Below are positions 47,765 through 56,958 of a stretch of DNA of 64,000 nucleotides, piece after piece. The position numbers were made by a program, and so were the translations under genes. Source of the DNA: Riemerella columbina (GTDB lineage Bacteria; Bacteroidota; Bacteroidia; Flavobacteriales; Weeksellaceae). The notes under the pieces were generated by a model, which worked only from the letters and a program-made list of their open reading frames with translations, made no database searches and had not been told where the DNA came from. Each line of letters begins with the position of its first letter. Position 1 is the first letter of the stretch. The DNA lies in NCBI RefSeq assembly GCF_030517065.1, contig NZ_CP103950.1, positions 1,736,001 to 1,800,000 on the forward strand. The letters are read 5' to 3'.

Positions 47765-48364
47765 TTAAAAAGATTTGATTTTTAGAATTTGAGCAGGGTT
47801 GCCCACTACTGTCGCTCCATCTGGGACATCTCTAATAACAACCGATCCAGCTCCAATTGTTGCCCATTTCCCAATTTTAATTCCTTGTATTATAGATGCC
47901 CCAATACCTATATGTGTACCTTCGCCAATGTGAACATTGCCTGCTAATGCTGCATTAGGCGAAATATGCACAAAATCTTCTACTAAACAATCATGCTCTA
48001 TGATTGCTCCTGTGTTAATAATACAATGTTTTCCTATTTTAGCATCAGGATTTACTACTGCATTAGCCATTATTACCGTACCTTTATCTACACTTGAAGC
48101 CTTAGATACTACGGCTTTAGGATGAATAGCCGTAAAATAGTCAAAAGCATATTTTTGTGATATTTCCTTTCGGATTTTATTATTACCTATGGAAATAATA
48201 GCTTCAAGGCAATCGTTATGATTCAGGTTATTTTTAACAACCGAAATTCCCAAAAGTTCTGCATATTTGGGATTATCATCATAAATTTTTTCTATTTCTA
48301 TTTTATTTTCTTGTAAAATATCCAAAATTACCTTACAATGCCCACTGGCTCCAAACAGAATCAT
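47765..48364 (-). CDS. PglD/NeuD-type sugar O/N-acetyltransferase
   Basis: 199-aa left-handed beta-helix acetyltransferase. N-terminal nucleotide-sugar-binding ILFGASGHCKVILDILQEN, then hexapeptide repeats, with the catalytic His in IIEHDCLVEDFVHISPNA and the closing VVIRDVPDGATVVGNPAQI. Likely acetylates the amino sugar made by the aminotransferase gene downstream. 2 bases after pglC-like gene. Confidence 0.92.
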   Translation of the reverse strand: MILFGASGHCKVILDILQENKIEIEKIYDDNPKYAELLGISVVKNNLNHNDCLEAIISIGNNKIRKEISQKYAFDYFTAIHPKAVVSKASSVDKGTVIMANAVVNPDAKIGKHCIINTGAIIEHDCLVEDFVHISPNAALAGNVHIGEGTHIGIGASIIQGIKIGKWATIGAGSVVIRDVPDGATVVGNPAQILKIKSF

Positions 48365-48366
48365 AT

Positions 48367-48969
48367 CTAATTACCTTTAAAGGGTTCCATTGTCACTTGT
48401 CCATCTTGAGAAATGCCTTCCGAAATCAATACTTTTTTGATGGTCAAAAACAATATTTTAATATCCAAAAGTAGTGAAATATGGTGGACATACCAAACAT
48501 CATATTCAAATTTTTGTTCCCAAGATAGGGCATTTCTCCCATTAACTTGTGCCCATCCCGTGATGCCTGGGCGTACTTGGTGGCGAAGGCGTTGTTCTTC
48601 ATTATAGAGTGGCAAATATTCTGGTAATAAGGGACGAGGGCCAATCAGGCTCATATCACCTTTGATGACATTGAGGAGCTGAGGGATTTCATCTAAGGAG
48701 GTTTTGCGTACTAATTTACCAATAGCGGTTAGGCGGTCAGCATCGGGTAATAGGTTGCCCTGGGCATCTTTTTTATCGTTCATCGTTTTGAATTTGATGA
48801 TTTTAAAAAGTCGCTCACCTTGACCTGGGCGTATCTGAAAGAAAAACGATTTTCCATCATTGGCAATGGCTAATAAAATGGTTACCAAAATAAAAATCGG
48901 TAAAAGAATAACGAATCCCACTAAGGATAATACAAAGTCTATTAGGCGTTTAAATATTTTTTCATACAT
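48367..48969 (-). CDS. PglC-like priming phosphoglycosyl transferase
   Basis: 200 aa starting [16 protein letters not shown], as in Campylobacter PglC, with a reentrant membrane helix, [50 protein letters not shown] (catalytic Asp-Glu) and [18 protein letters not shown]. Transfers an acetamido sugar phosphate to undecaprenyl phosphate. ATG 48969 overlaps the end of the wzy-fragment frame; the longer frame to 49017 reads into the duplicated repeat. Confidence 0.94.
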   Translation of the reverse strand: MYEKIFKRLIDFVLSLVGFVILLPIFILVTILLAIANDGKSFFFQIRPGQGERLFKIIKFKTMNDKKDAQGNLLPDADRLTAIGKLVRKTSLDEIPQLLNVIKGDMSLIGPRPLLPEYLPLYNEEQRLRHQVRPGITGWAQVNGRNALSWEQKFEYDVWYVHHISLLLDIKILFLTIKKVLISEGISQDGQVTMEPFKGN

Positions 48970-49100
48970 AGGATAAAGCGAAAATTGTTTTAAAAAATAA
49001 ATATATTTTAACTCCAAAAATAAGTATTATCAAGCTGATAAAAAAGTTTCTCCTACTCGATTTTGGTGGTATTTTGATTAAAATTAACATGGTAAGAGCG
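48962..49100 (-). pseudogene. Orphan 3' end of a polymerase gene (duplicate of the 50473 gene's C-terminus)
   Basis: On the minus strand this encodes ALTMLILIKIPPKS and continues to a TGA at 48962-48964 with the same sequence as the C-terminus of the EpsG-like protein (50473-51552), apart from the last few residues. Bases 48988-49100 match 50499-50611 with one difference in 113. It lacks a start and the N-terminal 310 codons. Confidence 0.9.
48988..49100. repeat. 113-bp direct repeat, copy 1
   Basis: Matches 50499-50611 in the same orientation; one mismatch (A/G) at about the 23rd base. Weaker similarity extends leftward to 48973. The two copies bracket a glycosyltransferase and a small membrane-protein gene. 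Confidence 0.97.
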
Positions 49101-49108
49101 AAAGTAAC

Positions 49109-50266
49109 TTAACATTTTTCATTGAGCAAATCTTGATATTCTTTTAACAATGCCTCCCAAACGACTTGTTGCTGATAGCGTTGTACAATCATTGGGCGAC
49201 TTTGGGATTTTAATTGCTGATATAAACGGTTATTGGCTAACAATTCTTTCATTGCCGATTGCAGCGCTTGCACATCTTTTGGAGGTACGATAATGCCGTT
49301 TTGCTGAGGCACAATAATCTCGTTACAACCATTGATATCCGAAACGATACTCGGCAATTCCATCGCACCCGCTTGCATCACGACATTAGGGAAACCTTCT
49401 CTATAACTCGGAAATACCAATGCATCTGCCACAGCAAAATAAGGGCGAACATCCGACTGAAATCCTACGGTTATAATATGAGGATTTTGCTCTATCTCTT
49501 GTATCGTCTTATTTTCCAATGGGTCTAAAGCTCTTTCTTCGGGACCTACCAATAGGAGCTTAGCATTGGGGAGTTGGAGGTTTTTAAACGCTTCCACCAG
49601 TTCATTGATGCCTTTGTCCCCTACCAATCTGCCCACAAAAATATATACAAAATCATCTGGTTTAATTCCTAATTCCGATTTTAATTTTTCTCGTTGATTT
49701 TCAGAAATTTGAGCTACAGAAAAATCATCAGTATTGATGCCGTTAGAAGAGCCGTTAGCAATAACTTTTATTTTATTATGATCAAAGATATAACCTTTCT
49801 CTATTATAAAGTTATATAAACCTCTGGAGTTTGGATACACTTTGGTTGCACAAGCATATGTCAACTTTTCTACTATATCTAATATTTTTCTTTTTAGACC
49901 TTGAGATTCCATCAAGGGTAAGCCTGCTACCGTATGTAATCTTATAGGTACACCTGCAAAAAAAGAAGCTAACATCCCTATCAATCCCGCTTTAGGAGTA
50001 TGAGTATGTACAATTTGAGGTTTTTCTTTATTAAGTAATTTCCACATTTTCCAAAGCGATTTTAAATCTTTGAAAGGTGTTATTTGCCGAGACATATCAA
50101 TAGAATATATTCTTATATTTTCACTATTTGATACCTCCTCCAGATCAATTCCTGGAGATGACACCCCTACAACTTCAAACCTATTTTTAGTCATAAACAT
50201 ATGCTGCCCTCTTAAAAGAATTTTTAAAGAAGTAGGAACCGTGGTAATTCTTATAAGTTTTCTCAT
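49109..50266 (-). CDS. Glycosyltransferase family 4
   Basis: 385-aa GT-B enzyme with the C-terminal donor domain: VYIFVGRLVGDKGINELVEAF and the acid motif YREGFPNVVMQAGAMELP. N-terminal half includes HTHTPKAGLIGMLASFFAG. Retaining, nucleotide-sugar dependent; donor unknown. Its stop lies 9 bases from one copy of the 113-bp repeat, making it the cargo of the duplicated block. Overlaps the preceding small gene by 4 bases. Confidence 0.92.
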   Translation of the reverse strand: MRKLIRITTVPTSLKILLRGQHMFMTKNRFEVVGVSSPGIDLEEVSNSENIRIYSIDMSRQITPFKDLKSLWKMWKLLNKEKPQIVHTHTPKAGLIGMLASFFAGVPIRLHTVAGLPLMESQGLKRKILDIVEKLTYACATKVYPNSRGLYNFIIEKGYIFDHNKIKVIANGSSNGINTDDFSVAQISENQREKLKSELGIKPDDFVYIFVGRLVGDKGINELVEAFKNLQLPNAKLLLVGPEERALDPLENKTIQEIEQNPHIITVGFQSDVRPYFAVADALVFPSYREGFPNVVMQAGAMELPSIVSDINGCNEIIVPQQNGIIVPPKDVQALQSAMKELLANNRLYQQLKSQSRPMIVQRYQQQVVWEALLKEYQDLLNEKC

Positions 50267-50457
50267 TTAAGTTTTTTCTTAAAGGGTAAAAGAATAATCA
50301 AAGGTACTAAAAATAATGATAGATAAAAAAATCTATAATGAAAATTGGTCTGCATTAGAAGCACCCAAATAGCATTAGCTATTATAAATACACTTATTAA
50401 AAGAAATTTTAGAAAAATAACTATATTTTTTTTGTTAACACAATATAACTTCAACAC
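50263..50457 (-). CDS. Small two-helix membrane protein
   Basis: 64 aa: basic N-terminus, two hydrophobic helices (about 13-35 and 41-56) and KKKLK tail. It overlaps the glycosyltransferase start by 4 bases (ATGA), which supports translation. No family recognised. Alternatively, it is the tail of a larger decayed membrane protein (such as a polymerase) brought in with the glycosyltransferase. Confidence 0.45.
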   Translation of the reverse strand: MLKLYCVNKKNIVIFLKFLLISVFIIANAIWVLLMQTNFHYRFFYLSLFLVPLIILLPFKKKLK

Positions 50458-50472
50458 AATATATAAAAAAAA

Positions 50473-51552
50473 TCACAAATAACATAAAACAAATATCGTT
50501 TTAAAAAATAAATATATTTTGACTCCAAAAATAAGTATTATCAAGCTGATAAAAAAGTTTCTCCTACTCGATTTTGGTGGTATTTTGATTAAAATTAACA
50601 TGGTAAGAGCGATATTAGTCAGTAAAGTATACCTTGAAAAAATGTTCGGAAAAAGTAAACTCACTACGCACGGCAAAAGTACGAATGCCCAACTAATGGT
50701 ATAAGCGAAATAAGTTTTGAGTTCTTTTTTGAATAATAGTAGGGCGGTCAGCATTGGAGCATAAGTATAAAGTAGTTGTAAAAATACTGATTTCCAATGA
50801 TGCTGACGCCATTCTTCCACCAAAATATCATTTTTTTTCAAATAAAAATTCACTTTTAAAAGCCAACTCTCAGGCAATCCGAGGGCTAAAAAATCTGAGG
50901 GTAAGAATTTGATTATCAAAATTACGATGCTCATCACAAAAGCCAATAGCCATTGTTTCTTGATCCAGTTTTGAGGATTTTTTGAATAGCGTATCCCAAT
51001 TATATAAATCAAATAGAGTAAAAAGTAAATCCAAGTACTAAAATGAAATAAAGCAGCATATACAAGTGCTCCTAATGCCCATAGTATTTTTTTCTTATCT
51101 ATCCATAATAGGGCTAAGGCAACAAAAGACAGGGCGTGAATATTCCTCACTCCAGAAAGTACTGCCAAAAGCGGAAGTGCACAAAAAACGATACCATATT
51201 CCCAAAATTCAGGTTTTCTCCCTTTTTCTTTCGTGTAAAAAAACTGAAATACATATAGAAAATTGAAAACCGTGAGATAAGTAACACTCATTAGGAAACA
51301 CTGGATAGGCACCCCTAATCTTGCAGAAATATAAATCATCATCTGTGAGAGATAATCAGGAATAGTTCTTAGTATCTCCTGCCCTACTTCGCTATCCCAA
51401 GTGTTTTGAGTAAAAAGATCGTAATACCAATAAAATCTGCTTAAATCATAACTAGCTGGTGGCGTATAAAGTCCAATACCCAAAGCATATACTAAGGGAA
51501 GCAGCCATAAGGCTGGTTGCTGATAGCGCCACTTAACAATTTTCATTAACAT
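50473..51552 (-). CDS. EpsG-like polysaccharide polymerase-type membrane protein
   Basis: 359 aa with about 9-10 hydrophobic helices. An N-terminal SYDLSRFYWYYDLF segment precedes a VRNIHALSFVALALLW helix, an arrangement typical of EpsG-family Wzy-like polymerases. Start may be ATG 51552 or 51546. Its last about 45 codons lie in the 113-bp repeat copy (50499-50611), duplicated at 48962-49100. Confidence 0.8.
   Translation of the reverse strand: MLMKIVKWRYQQPALWLLPLVYALGIGLYTPPASYDLSRFYWYYDLFTQNTWDSEVGQEILRTIPDYLSQMMIYISARLGVPIQCFLMSVTYLTVFNFLYVFQFFYTKEKGRKPEFWEYGIVFCALPLLAVLSGVRNIHALSFVALALLWIDKKKILWALGALVYAALFHFSTWIYFLLYLIYIIGIRYSKNPQNWIKKQWLLAFVMSIVILIIKFLPSDFLALGLPESWLLKVNFYLKKNDILVEEWRQHHWKSVFLQLLYTYAPMLTALLLFKKELKTYFAYTISWAFVLLPCVVSLLFPNIFSRYTLLTNIALTMLILIKIPPKSSRRNFFISLIILIFGVKIYLFFKTIFVLCYL
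50499..50611. repeat. 113-bp direct repeat, copy 2 (inside the EpsG-like gene)
   Basis: In-frame 3' part of the EpsG-like gene; the partner is at 48988-49100. Confidence 0.97.
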
Positions 51553-51591
51553 ACAAAATAGACCATTTTAAAAACATTTAAAACCAAACTA

Positions 51592-52662
51592 TTATTTGTT
51601 ATTTTTTATATTAACTCTATCATATTTTGATCTATATTCCACTTTATATTTATCATCCACAGTATCAAATTTATTTTTATACAAACTCACATTCCCTTTC
51701 AAATATTTTTTATTCTTTGGTATTTTAGATGTAGCATAGCCTATTCCTACTTTTGAATCAATGATAGTATTTGTTCTTATAGCAACACCAACCGAGTCCT
51801 CTGATCCCATTAGCTCATAAAAGGCCAGCGAAACACCATAATTTTTATTATTATACAAATATGAATTCTGTATCTTGATATTTTTAATTATATTATATGA
51901 ATGATTAGGCTCTATATCTATACCTGCTTGCGGATTAGTACCAAAAGTATTTGAAACTACAACATCAGATATCAATAACTCCTGACTATTTATTACTGAA
52001 ATTCCGTTTCTTCTATTATAGTCTATCCATCCATTTCTTACCTCAATATTAATATTATCCTTAGTTCCTATTTGTCCAATATAAATACCGTCTCCCCAAC
52101 AATGACTGATATAAGGGTTAATAATTTTTACATTCTCAGATGATTTTATAGAAATCCCCATTCCCCATTCTCCTTTATTTGACAAGTGAGTATCCCTATC
52201 TCCATAAATTTTAGGAAAATATATATCTACATTTTTCCTGTTATGAATTCTTAAAATTTCATAATTCGTTTTAGAAGATGGCAATAATCTCAATAGTGAA
52301 TATTTACCAAATAATATTTTTTGATTATCGTAAACTGTAAGTCCTTGATCATTAACCAATATAGGAAAATTAGGCATTAGTATATTTGTATTTTCATCTA
52401 ATGCTCTTTGTATATATATTGTATAGTCTATCGTAGCATCTTTTACATAAGGTTTAGGAAGGTAATCCTCGGCTTTCTTAAATTTTATTTGAGACTGTAG
52501 CTGATTGTATTTAACACTCTCATTATAAGATTTTAATTTTTTACTCGCTTCCTTAGGCAATTCCTTATAAATTCCAGCTTGAGCTTTTGCTTTTTTACAA
52601 GAAAAAAATAAAAATACAAGCGTTATTGCTAATACTATTTTAAATACTTTCTTTATATACAT
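51592..52662 (-). CDS. Lipoprotein with parallel beta-helix repeats
   Basis: 356 aa. Signal peptide with lipobox (FLFFSCKKAKAQ, Cys about residue 22), then a right-handed parallel beta-helix region: ILRIHNRKNVDIYFPKI, ENVKIINPYISHCWGDGIYIG, EVRNGWIDYNRRNGISVINSQ, IQNSYLYNNKNYGVSLAF. The repeat WGDGIYIG is typical of pectate-lyase-like proteins. Probably binds, cleaves or epimerises the polysaccharide at the envelope, though no catalytic set is identifiable. Overlaps the upstream glycosyltransferase by 23 bases. Confidence 0.78.
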   Translation of the reverse strand: MYIKKVFKIVLAITLVFLFFSCKKAKAQAGIYKELPKEASKKLKSYNESVKYNQLQSQIKFKKAEDYLPKPYVKDATIDYTIYIQRALDENTNILMPNFPILVNDQGLTVYDNQKILFGKYSLLRLLPSSKTNYEILRIHNRKNVDIYFPKIYGDRDTHLSNKGEWGMGISIKSSENVKIINPYISHCWGDGIYIGQIGTKDNINIEVRNGWIDYNRRNGISVINSQELLISDVVVSNTFGTNPQAGIDIEPNHSYNIIKNIKIQNSYLYNNKNYGVSLAFYELMGSEDSVGVAIRTNTIIDSKVGIGYATSKIPKNKKYLKGNVSLYKNKFDTVDDKYKVEYRSKYDRVNIKNNK

Positions 52663-53716
52663 CTATATACCGTTTTACCATTTTACTAATGTGATAATCT
52701 AAAGATCTTTGTTGACATTTCTCCGCAATTTTATTATAGAGATTACTATCTGTCATCAATAATAAAATCTTTTCTGCTAAATCTTTCTCATTATTGGGTT
52801 CAAAAACCACGCCATAGCCTTTTACAATATTTTCTAATCCTGGTGCTTGACTGGCAACAAATGGCTTACCACTTGCCATACCTTCTATACAAGACAAAGA
52901 TAAACCTTCGTAATGAGATGATAAAATGGTGATATCGGAGGTTTTCAAAATCCGAGGTACATCATTTCTTAAACCTAAAAATTGGACTCTCTGTTCTAAA
53001 TTAAGATTTTGTACCATTTTTTTACACTCCTCCTCTAACTCTCCTATGCCTATCAGTAGTAATTTAACATTCTCTGGTAATAATGCAAGAGCTTTGATGA
53101 GTGTTTTTTGGTCTTTGGGATACCTGAAACTGGATACTTGGACTAAAATAAAATCTTGCTCTCCAAAAAATTCTGTTTTTTTATAAGGTAATGCGGTGGC
53201 ATATTGCGCTATATCTACGCCATTGTTTATCAATTGAAATCTATCCTGCGGAAAGCCTAAATGTTCTTTTATTTTACGATCTACATCATCTGATATACTA
53301 ACGATTTTTCGGACGCCTCGGTAGATAACTCGATCTATCCACTTTAATAAAAAATGCTCACGGCGTTTATTGTGCGTACTATGCTCGGTATAAACGATAG
53401 GGGTTTTAGAGAAACTCAACCACTTCGCTAACACCACCCAATATAAAGCTGGAAACAAATGGGTATGCACCACATCATATTTTCTTAAATAGGGTATTAT
53501 TTTAAATATCAGCAATGGGTTATATACGCTCCCTTGTGTGAGAGTGGTATAGTTCAGTTGCTCTTCTTCAACTTTTTTGCTTAGGAAGGTATCTGCTTTT
53601 TTTAAAGCTAATACATCCATTTCTACCCCTTCTTTTTTATAAAAATCTAGTGACTCTATCAATAGTGTTTCTGCTCCACCAATTTCAACAGAGTTTATAA
53701 TTTGTAAAATCTTCAT
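52640..53716 (-). CDS. Glycosyltransferase family 4
   Basis: 358 aa, GT-B fold: N-terminal INSVEIGGAETLLIESLDFY, VVHTHLFPALYW, the donor domain DFILVQVSSFRYPKDQKTLIKAL and acid motif SSHYEGLSLSCIEGMASGKPFV. Donor and linkage unknown. Starts immediately next to the previous gene's stop. Confidence 0.92.
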   Translation of the reverse strand: MKILQIINSVEIGGAETLLIESLDFYKKEGVEMDVLALKKADTFLSKKVEEEQLNYTTLTQGSVYNPLLIFKIIPYLRKYDVVHTHLFPALYWVVLAKWLSFSKTPIVYTEHSTHNKRREHFLLKWIDRVIYRGVRKIVSISDDVDRKIKEHLGFPQDRFQLINNGVDIAQYATALPYKKTEFFGEQDFILVQVSSFRYPKDQKTLIKALALLPENVKLLLIGIGELEEECKKMVQNLNLEQRVQFLGLRNDVPRILKTSDITILSSHYEGLSLSCIEGMASGKPFVASQAPGLENIVKGYGVVFEPNNEKDLAEKILLLMTDSNLYNKIAEKCQQRSLDYHISKMVKRYIDVYKESI

Positions 53717-54799
53717 TTATAGCAGTTTTTTTAGTTCAGTAGTCCATTTCTTTACAATTTCACCTTTTGAAAATCTTTGGCTATTCTCTAAAGCTAATGC
53801 CGACATTCTTCGTCGTTTATCAGTATCAGAAAGCAATAGAAATAATTCATCAGCATAATCCTCTAAATTATTATCTTTCACCAGAATACCCGAACCATTG
53901 TGTAGTATTTCTGCTGGACCCGAGTAGATATCAAACGCTATACTTGGGAGAGCGTAGTCCTGAGCCTCTAATAAAACCATTGGAAGTCCCTCAAAGTATG
54001 AAGTCATGCACAAGACCCCCGCCTGTTGGTAGACCTCCCTCATATCCTGATTTTCTAATATCTTAATAGAATCTCCTAAACCTTTTTTAACTATTAAAGC
54101 CTTTAGATTCTCTTTTTGCTCTCCATAGCCTACCAGATGTAGCTTCCAACCAAGATTGAAATATTTATGTTCTAAAATATCCCAAATCTCTATCAAACGT
54201 TCAAAACCTTTTACAGGTACAAAACGACCAACTGCAATCGCCACTTTACTATCTTCAGAATATTGTACTTCAGTACCACTATATGGGCTAATGTTATAAA
54301 TATAGGTAATGGCATTGTTAATGCGAAGTTGTTTTTTCCAAGTCTCTTCATCTCTTTCTGTAAGTACCACAATTAAGTCCGCATACTTAGCCGCTATGAT
54401 GCGAAAATAAGCTCTTAACTTACTATTATTAGTATTTTTAAAATTAAAATGCTCCCATACTACTAACTTAGGCTTTTTCTTTAAAAGTATTGTGGGTAAA
54501 AAAGAAAACAGAAGAGAAATAGTTTCTATTAAGATAATAGCATCATAGACATTAGCTTTTAAATATTTTCTTAATCGAAAGAAGAGTTTTATATACTGTC
54601 TTTTGTAATGCGTAATCTCCAAATTAACCACTGAGATATTATCATCAATAGGGAAGGCAAAATCTTCCCTATTATCATTAAGAGTCAGAATACTGATGTG
54701 CAAGCCTTCTAACTGAGCCATTGCATTCATCAAGGTGATGGCCGCTCGCTCCACTCCCCCTTTATTTCTCATACTCGGAATAAAAAATAGTATTTTCAT
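53717..54799 (-). CDS. Glycosyltransferase family 4
   Basis: 360 aa, GT-B fold: MRNKGGVERAAITLMNAM at the N-terminus, KVAIAVGRFVPVKGFERLIEI and acid motif TSYFEGLPMVLLEAQDYALPS. Start overlaps the upstream membrane-protein gene by 4 bases (ATGA). Confidence 0.92.
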   Translation of the reverse strand: MKILFFIPSMRNKGGVERAAITLMNAMAQLEGLHISILTLNDNREDFAFPIDDNISVVNLEITHYKRQYIKLFFRLRKYLKANVYDAIILIETISLLFSFLPTILLKKKPKLVVWEHFNFKNTNNSKLRAYFRIIAAKYADLIVVLTERDEETWKKQLRINNAITYIYNISPYSGTEVQYSEDSKVAIAVGRFVPVKGFERLIEIWDILEHKYFNLGWKLHLVGYGEQKENLKALIVKKGLGDSIKILENQDMREVYQQAGVLCMTSYFEGLPMVLLEAQDYALPSIAFDIYSGPAEILHNGSGILVKDNNLEDYADELFLLLSDTDKRRRMSALALENSQRFSKGEIVKKWTTELKKLL

Positions 54800-56046
54800 A
54801 GTTTTTCTTTTGGCGTTTGATAGCAGTATAGTAGGGCTATAATCAATAGCGTGGCAATACCTTTAACATTAATGATAAGCAATACCGTGACTAATAAAAG
54901 AAAGAGTAAAGTATACCCCTTATTCCAAAAGGCTACTTTTAGTGCGTAAATTTCTATCCACAGATAAAGAAGCATTCCTGGTATTCCAAAATAATAAAGC
55001 AAACGAAGGTATCCTATATCAGAGTAAACATAATCTCCAAATGAAACATCCTCCGAGCCATTAACCCCCGTTCCTATTAGATAGACCATATCATTCTGTG
55101 GAAGTATAAAATAGTCCATAGTACCCTTCGCAGACTCTGATTCTAAATCTCCGTTTTCATAAAACTTAACAATAAAACCAAATGCATTATTTATCAAAGC
55201 TTCATACTTGGCTAAGTCTAAAATATTAAAAAGAGCTACGATACCCACAATAATTATGGCTATATATGAAAAATAGGTTAATATTTTTTTATAGCTAAAA
55301 TAGTGATGATTATTAAATAATAAAAGTACGAGTAAAGAAAGGAAAACTCCAAAAATAGTAGACCGGGAGAGTCCCATACCTACTATAGAAAATAAAATAT
55401 ACAAGAGTATTAAAGGGATATTATTCTTAAAAATCTTAACTTTAAATTTAATACTATACGCAATAAGTATAAGAGCTGTAGCATAAAAAAAACTTGCCGT
55501 ATAAAAAAGCAGCCCAAAACCTATAAACCGTGTTTTTACATTAAGGTGATAATTAATAATACTTATTGCAAAATCACTAATTCTTTGTAAAGACACTAGA
55601 AAGTTAGCAAACGGTGTTATAAAATACATCAATAGTGCAAAAAGAGATTGTAATAATATAGTATATAAAAAATACCGCGTAATGTTAATAAAGTTAGCTT
55701 CCCCATATTCCTTTTCAATAAGATAAATAGGTACATAAGCAGACAGTAACATAACTACAAGCGTAAAGGGATATTTGACGTAAGAATCATCGCCATAGAT
55801 ATTAAATATATAGGAGCAGAGTATAGACCAAATGCAGAGTAGTAATGAAAAAAATATAAGATATAATACTGTTCTTAAAATCTGGTTATTTTTAGCCTTA
55901 GATAGATCTTTCAGAAACAATACTACTCCTATAAGAGCTATTAAAAAACGAGAAGAAGCTACTCCTGGTAGAAAAATAAAACTAATCGGGAATAGCGCTC
56001 CAAACATTGTTAAAATAACACTTATTTTTCTTAAAATATGCCACAT
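54796..56046 (-). CDS. O-antigen polymerase/ligase-like membrane protein (Wzy type)
   Basis: 416 aa with about 11 hydrophobic helices and one long external loop (about 270-335) that contains DIGYLRLLYYFGIPGMLLYL, typical of the Wzy_C/O-antigen ligase superfamily. Candidate main polymerase of the locus. A second polymerase-like gene (50473) is also present. Confidence 0.78.
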   Translation of the reverse strand: MWHILRKISVILTMFGALFPISFIFLPGVASSRFLIALIGVVLFLKDLSKAKNNQILRTVLYLIFFSLLLCIWSILCSYIFNIYGDDSYVKYPFTLVVMLLSAYVPIYLIEKEYGEANFINITRYFLYTILLQSLFALLMYFITPFANFLVSLQRISDFAISIINYHLNVKTRFIGFGLLFYTASFFYATALILIAYSIKFKVKIFKNNIPLILLYILFSIVGMGLSRSTIFGVFLSLLVLLLFNNHHYFSYKKILTYFSYIAIIIVGIVALFNILDLAKYEALINNAFGFIVKFYENGDLESESAKGTMDYFILPQNDMVYLIGTGVNGSEDVSFGDYVYSDIGYLRLLYYFGIPGMLLYLWIEIYALKVAFWNKGYTLLFLLLVTVLLIINVKGIATLLIIALLYCYQTPKEKL

Positions 56047-56058
56047 AAAACCGGTTTT

Positions 56059-56958
56059 CTATATTTGTACACCTCTATATTTTATTTTCTTCAAATTAGC
56101 TAAGAGACTAATCACCTTATCACCAAATATAGGGTAGAATATCTCTATAAAACGCTGATAATATCCAAATCGAGAACTCTGCTCTAAGCTCTGTCGCTTG
56201 GTTTTATCAACAGGACGCGCCAATAGCTCTTGCCATTGCTGAGCGTCTTGATCCGTGAATCCCCCTTTTCTCATTATCTTCCCTACAAACGTGTCTATCT
56301 CTGTCGTTTTCATAGAGCCTATTATGGAACCTGTGGTTAGACGGTACTTTACCAATATTTTAGGTAAATTGTCTATGGCGGTTACCTGACTCATTTTTAA
56401 CCAAAGCATATAATCTTCAAAATACTTACCTATGCGCTGATCATAGCCGCCACAATCGAGGGCCAACTGTCGCCGGAACATTACCGTAGGATGCTTTATA
56501 GGGTTCCCTTGGTAGCGAATAACCCACGGGAGTATATGTTGTCCAATGATGGGTACTCTATAGCCAAGGTGTTGACTTTGCTCATCAATAAGCTCTATGC
56601 CCGTACCAAGAAGACCTATCTCAGGATGGTTTTCTAAATATTCCACCTGGATTTTCAGTCTATTACGATAGCATATATCGTCTCCATCTATTCTTGCAAT
56701 ATACTCTCCTCTTGCCATTTGCAATCCTTTATTAAGAGTTTTGGCAAGACCTAAATTTTCTTGATTGACAAGGATAATACGTGGATCTTTAAATGCTTCT
56801 ACAACCTGAAGCGTTTTATCCGTAGACCCATCATTGATAATAATTAACTCAAAGTTTGTAAATGACTGCTCAAGAACGCTTTCCACCGTCTCTGCTATGT
56901 AAGCTTCCACATTGTAGGCTGGTAATAGTACCGATACCAGAGGTTGTTTTTTATTCAT
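56059..56958 (-). CDS. Glycosyltransferase family 2
   Basis: 299 aa, GT-A fold: VSVLLPAYNVEAYIAETVESVL, LIIINDGSTDKTLQVVEAF and the DxD motif in ARIDGDDICYRNRL. Typical inverting transferase for a repeat-unit sugar. Followed by the O-antigen polymerase-like gene after 12 bases. Confidence 0.93.
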   Translation of the reverse strand: MNKKQPLVSVLLPAYNVEAYIAETVESVLEQSFTNFELIIINDGSTDKTLQVVEAFKDPRIILVNQENLGLAKTLNKGLQMARGEYIARIDGDDICYRNRLKIQVEYLENHPEIGLLGTGIELIDEQSQHLGYRVPIIGQHILPWVIRYQGNPIKHPTVMFRRQLALDCGGYDQRIGKYFEDYMLWLKMSQVTAIDNLPKILVKYRLTTGSIIGSMKTTEIDTFVGKIMRKGGFTDQDAQQWQELLARPVDKTKRQSLEQSSRFGYYQRFIEIFYPIFGDKVISLLANLKKIKYRGVQI

